This document shows positions 6,230 through 7,147 of a stretch of DNA of 7,147 nt, piece by piece. The translations under genes and the position numbers were made by a program. Positions within the stretch are counted from its first letter, which is position 1; each line of letters begins with the position of its first letter. Under the pieces are notes generated by a model, which ran no database searches, was not told the DNA's origin, and saw only the letters and a list, made by a program, of their open reading frames with translations. Origin of the DNA: Bifidobacteriaceae bacterium (GTDB lineage Bacteria; Actinomycetota; Actinomycetes; Actinomycetales; WQXJ01); contig JAISBQ010000043.1 in assembly GCA_031266115.1 (NCBI GenBank), forward strand, positions 1 through 7,147, read 5' to 3'.

Positions 6230-7024
6230 TCAGCCGACGTCGCGCCGGAAGCTTGCCACATATCCGATGGCGGCGAACACGGCCGCGTAGGCGAGCATCA
6301 CTAGGGCGCCACCCCAAGCAGGCAACGACATCAGGCCCGTGGCGGACCCGACCCCGAACATCGACATGCCGCCGCCTCCCGCCAACGCCTCGCCCGCCGC
6401 TCCCGGCAGGAACTGTGTCACCTCGGCCCCGCGACCCGCCACGAGCGGCACGATGCGCAGGATCGGCTCAAGCACCTGGTTAAACACCAGGAGGATGACG
6501 ATGGCGGCCACTTGGTTGCGGACCAGGGCACCGAAACCGACACCCACCAGAGTCCACAGCATCATCGCGACCGCGCCAAGTGCCAAGTCCCGCCAGGCAC
6601 TCGCGTGGCCGAGACCTGGGTCGTCTCCGAGGATGGCCAGCAGGCCGCCGCCCACGGCCAACGCTGTCAGGCTGGCCGCCACGCCGTACGCCAGTCCCAT
6701 CGGCGCGGAGCCGATCATCTTCGCTCCGAGCACAACAGCGCGACGCGGCTCTGCGAGGAACGTAGGGGTGAGGGTCTGGTGGCGGTACTCGCCTGTCACC
6801 GACATCGTGCCGACGATGGCGGGGAACACGTAGGCCAGAGCGGCAGGAACCGAATACGGGGTGCCGAGCAGGCCGCTTGGCGCGCCGGGATCGTCGACGA
6901 CATGGATCATGACCGCGATAAGGCCCACGCCGAGAGCGGTGTAGGGCACCATGCAAGCCAGCAGGATCCACCACATCCGGGTGGAGAAGAATTTGCGGTA
7001 CTCCGCGGTGATGGCGGGGATCAT
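6230..7024 (-). CDS. ABC-2 type transporter permease
   Basis: Integral membrane subunit of an ABC exporter, 264 residues. Hydrophobic segments appear at about 18-40, 60-76, 103-131, 147-168, 172-195 and 236-256, giving the six-span layout of the ABC-2 family. The N-terminus (ITAEYRKFFSTRMWW) and the segment after span 2 (GEYRHQTLTPTFLAEPRR, about 78-95) are typical of ABC-2 permeases that pair with a CcmA-like ATPase. The loop around 196-235 is glycine-rich. The ATG overlaps the stop of the upstream ATPase gene by four bases (ATGA), and a G-run about eight bases before it inside that gene serves as ribosome binding site. The two products should therefore be made together and form one transporter. 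The substrate cannot be read from sequence; relatives include drug, lantibiotic and sodium exporters. Confidence 0.88.
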   Translation of the reverse strand: MIPAITAEYRKFFSTRMWWILLACMVPYTALGVGLIAVMIHVVDDPGAPSGLLGTPYSVPAALAYVFPAIVGTMSVTGEYRHQTLTPTFLAEPRRAVVLGAKMIGSAPMGLAYGVAASLTALAVGGGLLAILGDDPGLGHASAWRDLALGAVAMMLWTLVGVGFGALVRNQVAAIVILLVFNQVLEPILRIVPLVAGRGAEVTQFLPGAAGEALAGGGGMSMFGVGSATGLMSLPAWGGALVMLAYAAVFAAIGYVASFRRDVG

Positions 7025-7146
7025 GACGCCAGCCCCCGTCCCTCGGTGAGCGCAAGAAAGGCCGATTCGAGCGTGCCGGCACGGGTCGCCAGTTGGTGCA
7101 GCACGATCCCGGCAGCGGCGGCCGCCTCACCGATCTCGGCGGCGCT
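7021..7146 (-). CDS. ABC transporter ATP-binding protein, C-terminal fragment
   Basis: Only the last 41 codons are in the window; the gene continues beyond base 7147. The visible tail (IGEAAAAAGIVLHQLATRAGTLESAFLALTEG) has the pattern of the C-terminal region of ABC-2 associated ATPases, where a GIVLHEL..-like strand precedes a SLEEAFLxLT helix. The Walker motifs and ABC signature lie outside the window, so the assignment rests on this tail plus the four-base overlap with the permease gene, which is standard for ATPase-permease pairs of this class. Confidence 0.8.
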   Translation of the reverse strand, partial: SAAEIGEAAAAAGIVLHQLATRAGTLESAFLALTEGRGLAS

Positions 7147-7147
7147 T

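Noticed and set aside
1..7147. CRISPR array, tRNA or rRNA gene, insertion sequence, prophage or toxin-antitoxin system
   Set aside because: I found no regularly spaced repeats, cloverleaf-like sequence, transposase or integrase motif, or small paired genes; the window is filled by core genes in their normal form.

Overview
The window is high-GC DNA from an actinobacterium (Actinomycetota). Four things support this: an actinobacteria-type DUF3046 gene directly upstream of recA, an overlapping recA-recX pair, a LexA box of the Gram-positive/actinobacterial TCGAAC-N4-GTTCGA type, and a single-chain E2-E1 oxoglutarate decarboxylase/dehydrogenase (Kgd/OdhA type), an architecture characteristic of this phylum. 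Order and genus cannot be fixed from the sequence alone. The usual actinobacterial neighbour miaB does not follow recX here.

Plus strand, left part (1-2289). The 3' end of a DUF3046 gene is followed by a 380-base gene-free region that forms the recA control region. It holds a near-perfect LexA box (370-385) abutting a -10-like TATGCT, an exact actinobacterial-type DnaA box TTGTCCACA (455-463), a TGTC-rich block (476-510) where a second, LexA-independent promoter could lie, a 14-base tandem duplication (283-310) and a 16-base inverted repeat (418-433). recA (intein-free, 362 aa) starts at 587 behind a strong ribosome binding site. Its stop overlaps the start of recX by one base, so the recombinase and its modulator should be made together as an SOS-induced unit.

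Minus strand, right part (2422-7147). recX faces, tail to tail across 132 bases, the large kgd gene (1250 aa from a preferred GTG start). Upstream of kgd on the same strand lies an ABC-2 type permease, overlapping by 4 bases the 3' end of an ABC ATPase gene that runs off the window edge. These two form an exporter unit of unknown substrate. Only 55 bases separate the permease stop from the kgd start, so read-through into kgd is possible although the functions are unrelated.

The gene content is ordinary core actinobacterial genome. I see no mobile element, CRISPR array, RNA gene or novel multigene system. The observations most worth checking are regulatory: the exact DnaA box in the recA control region, the dual-promoter layout, the possible hairpin over the kgd ribosome binding site, and the start sites of kgd and recX.
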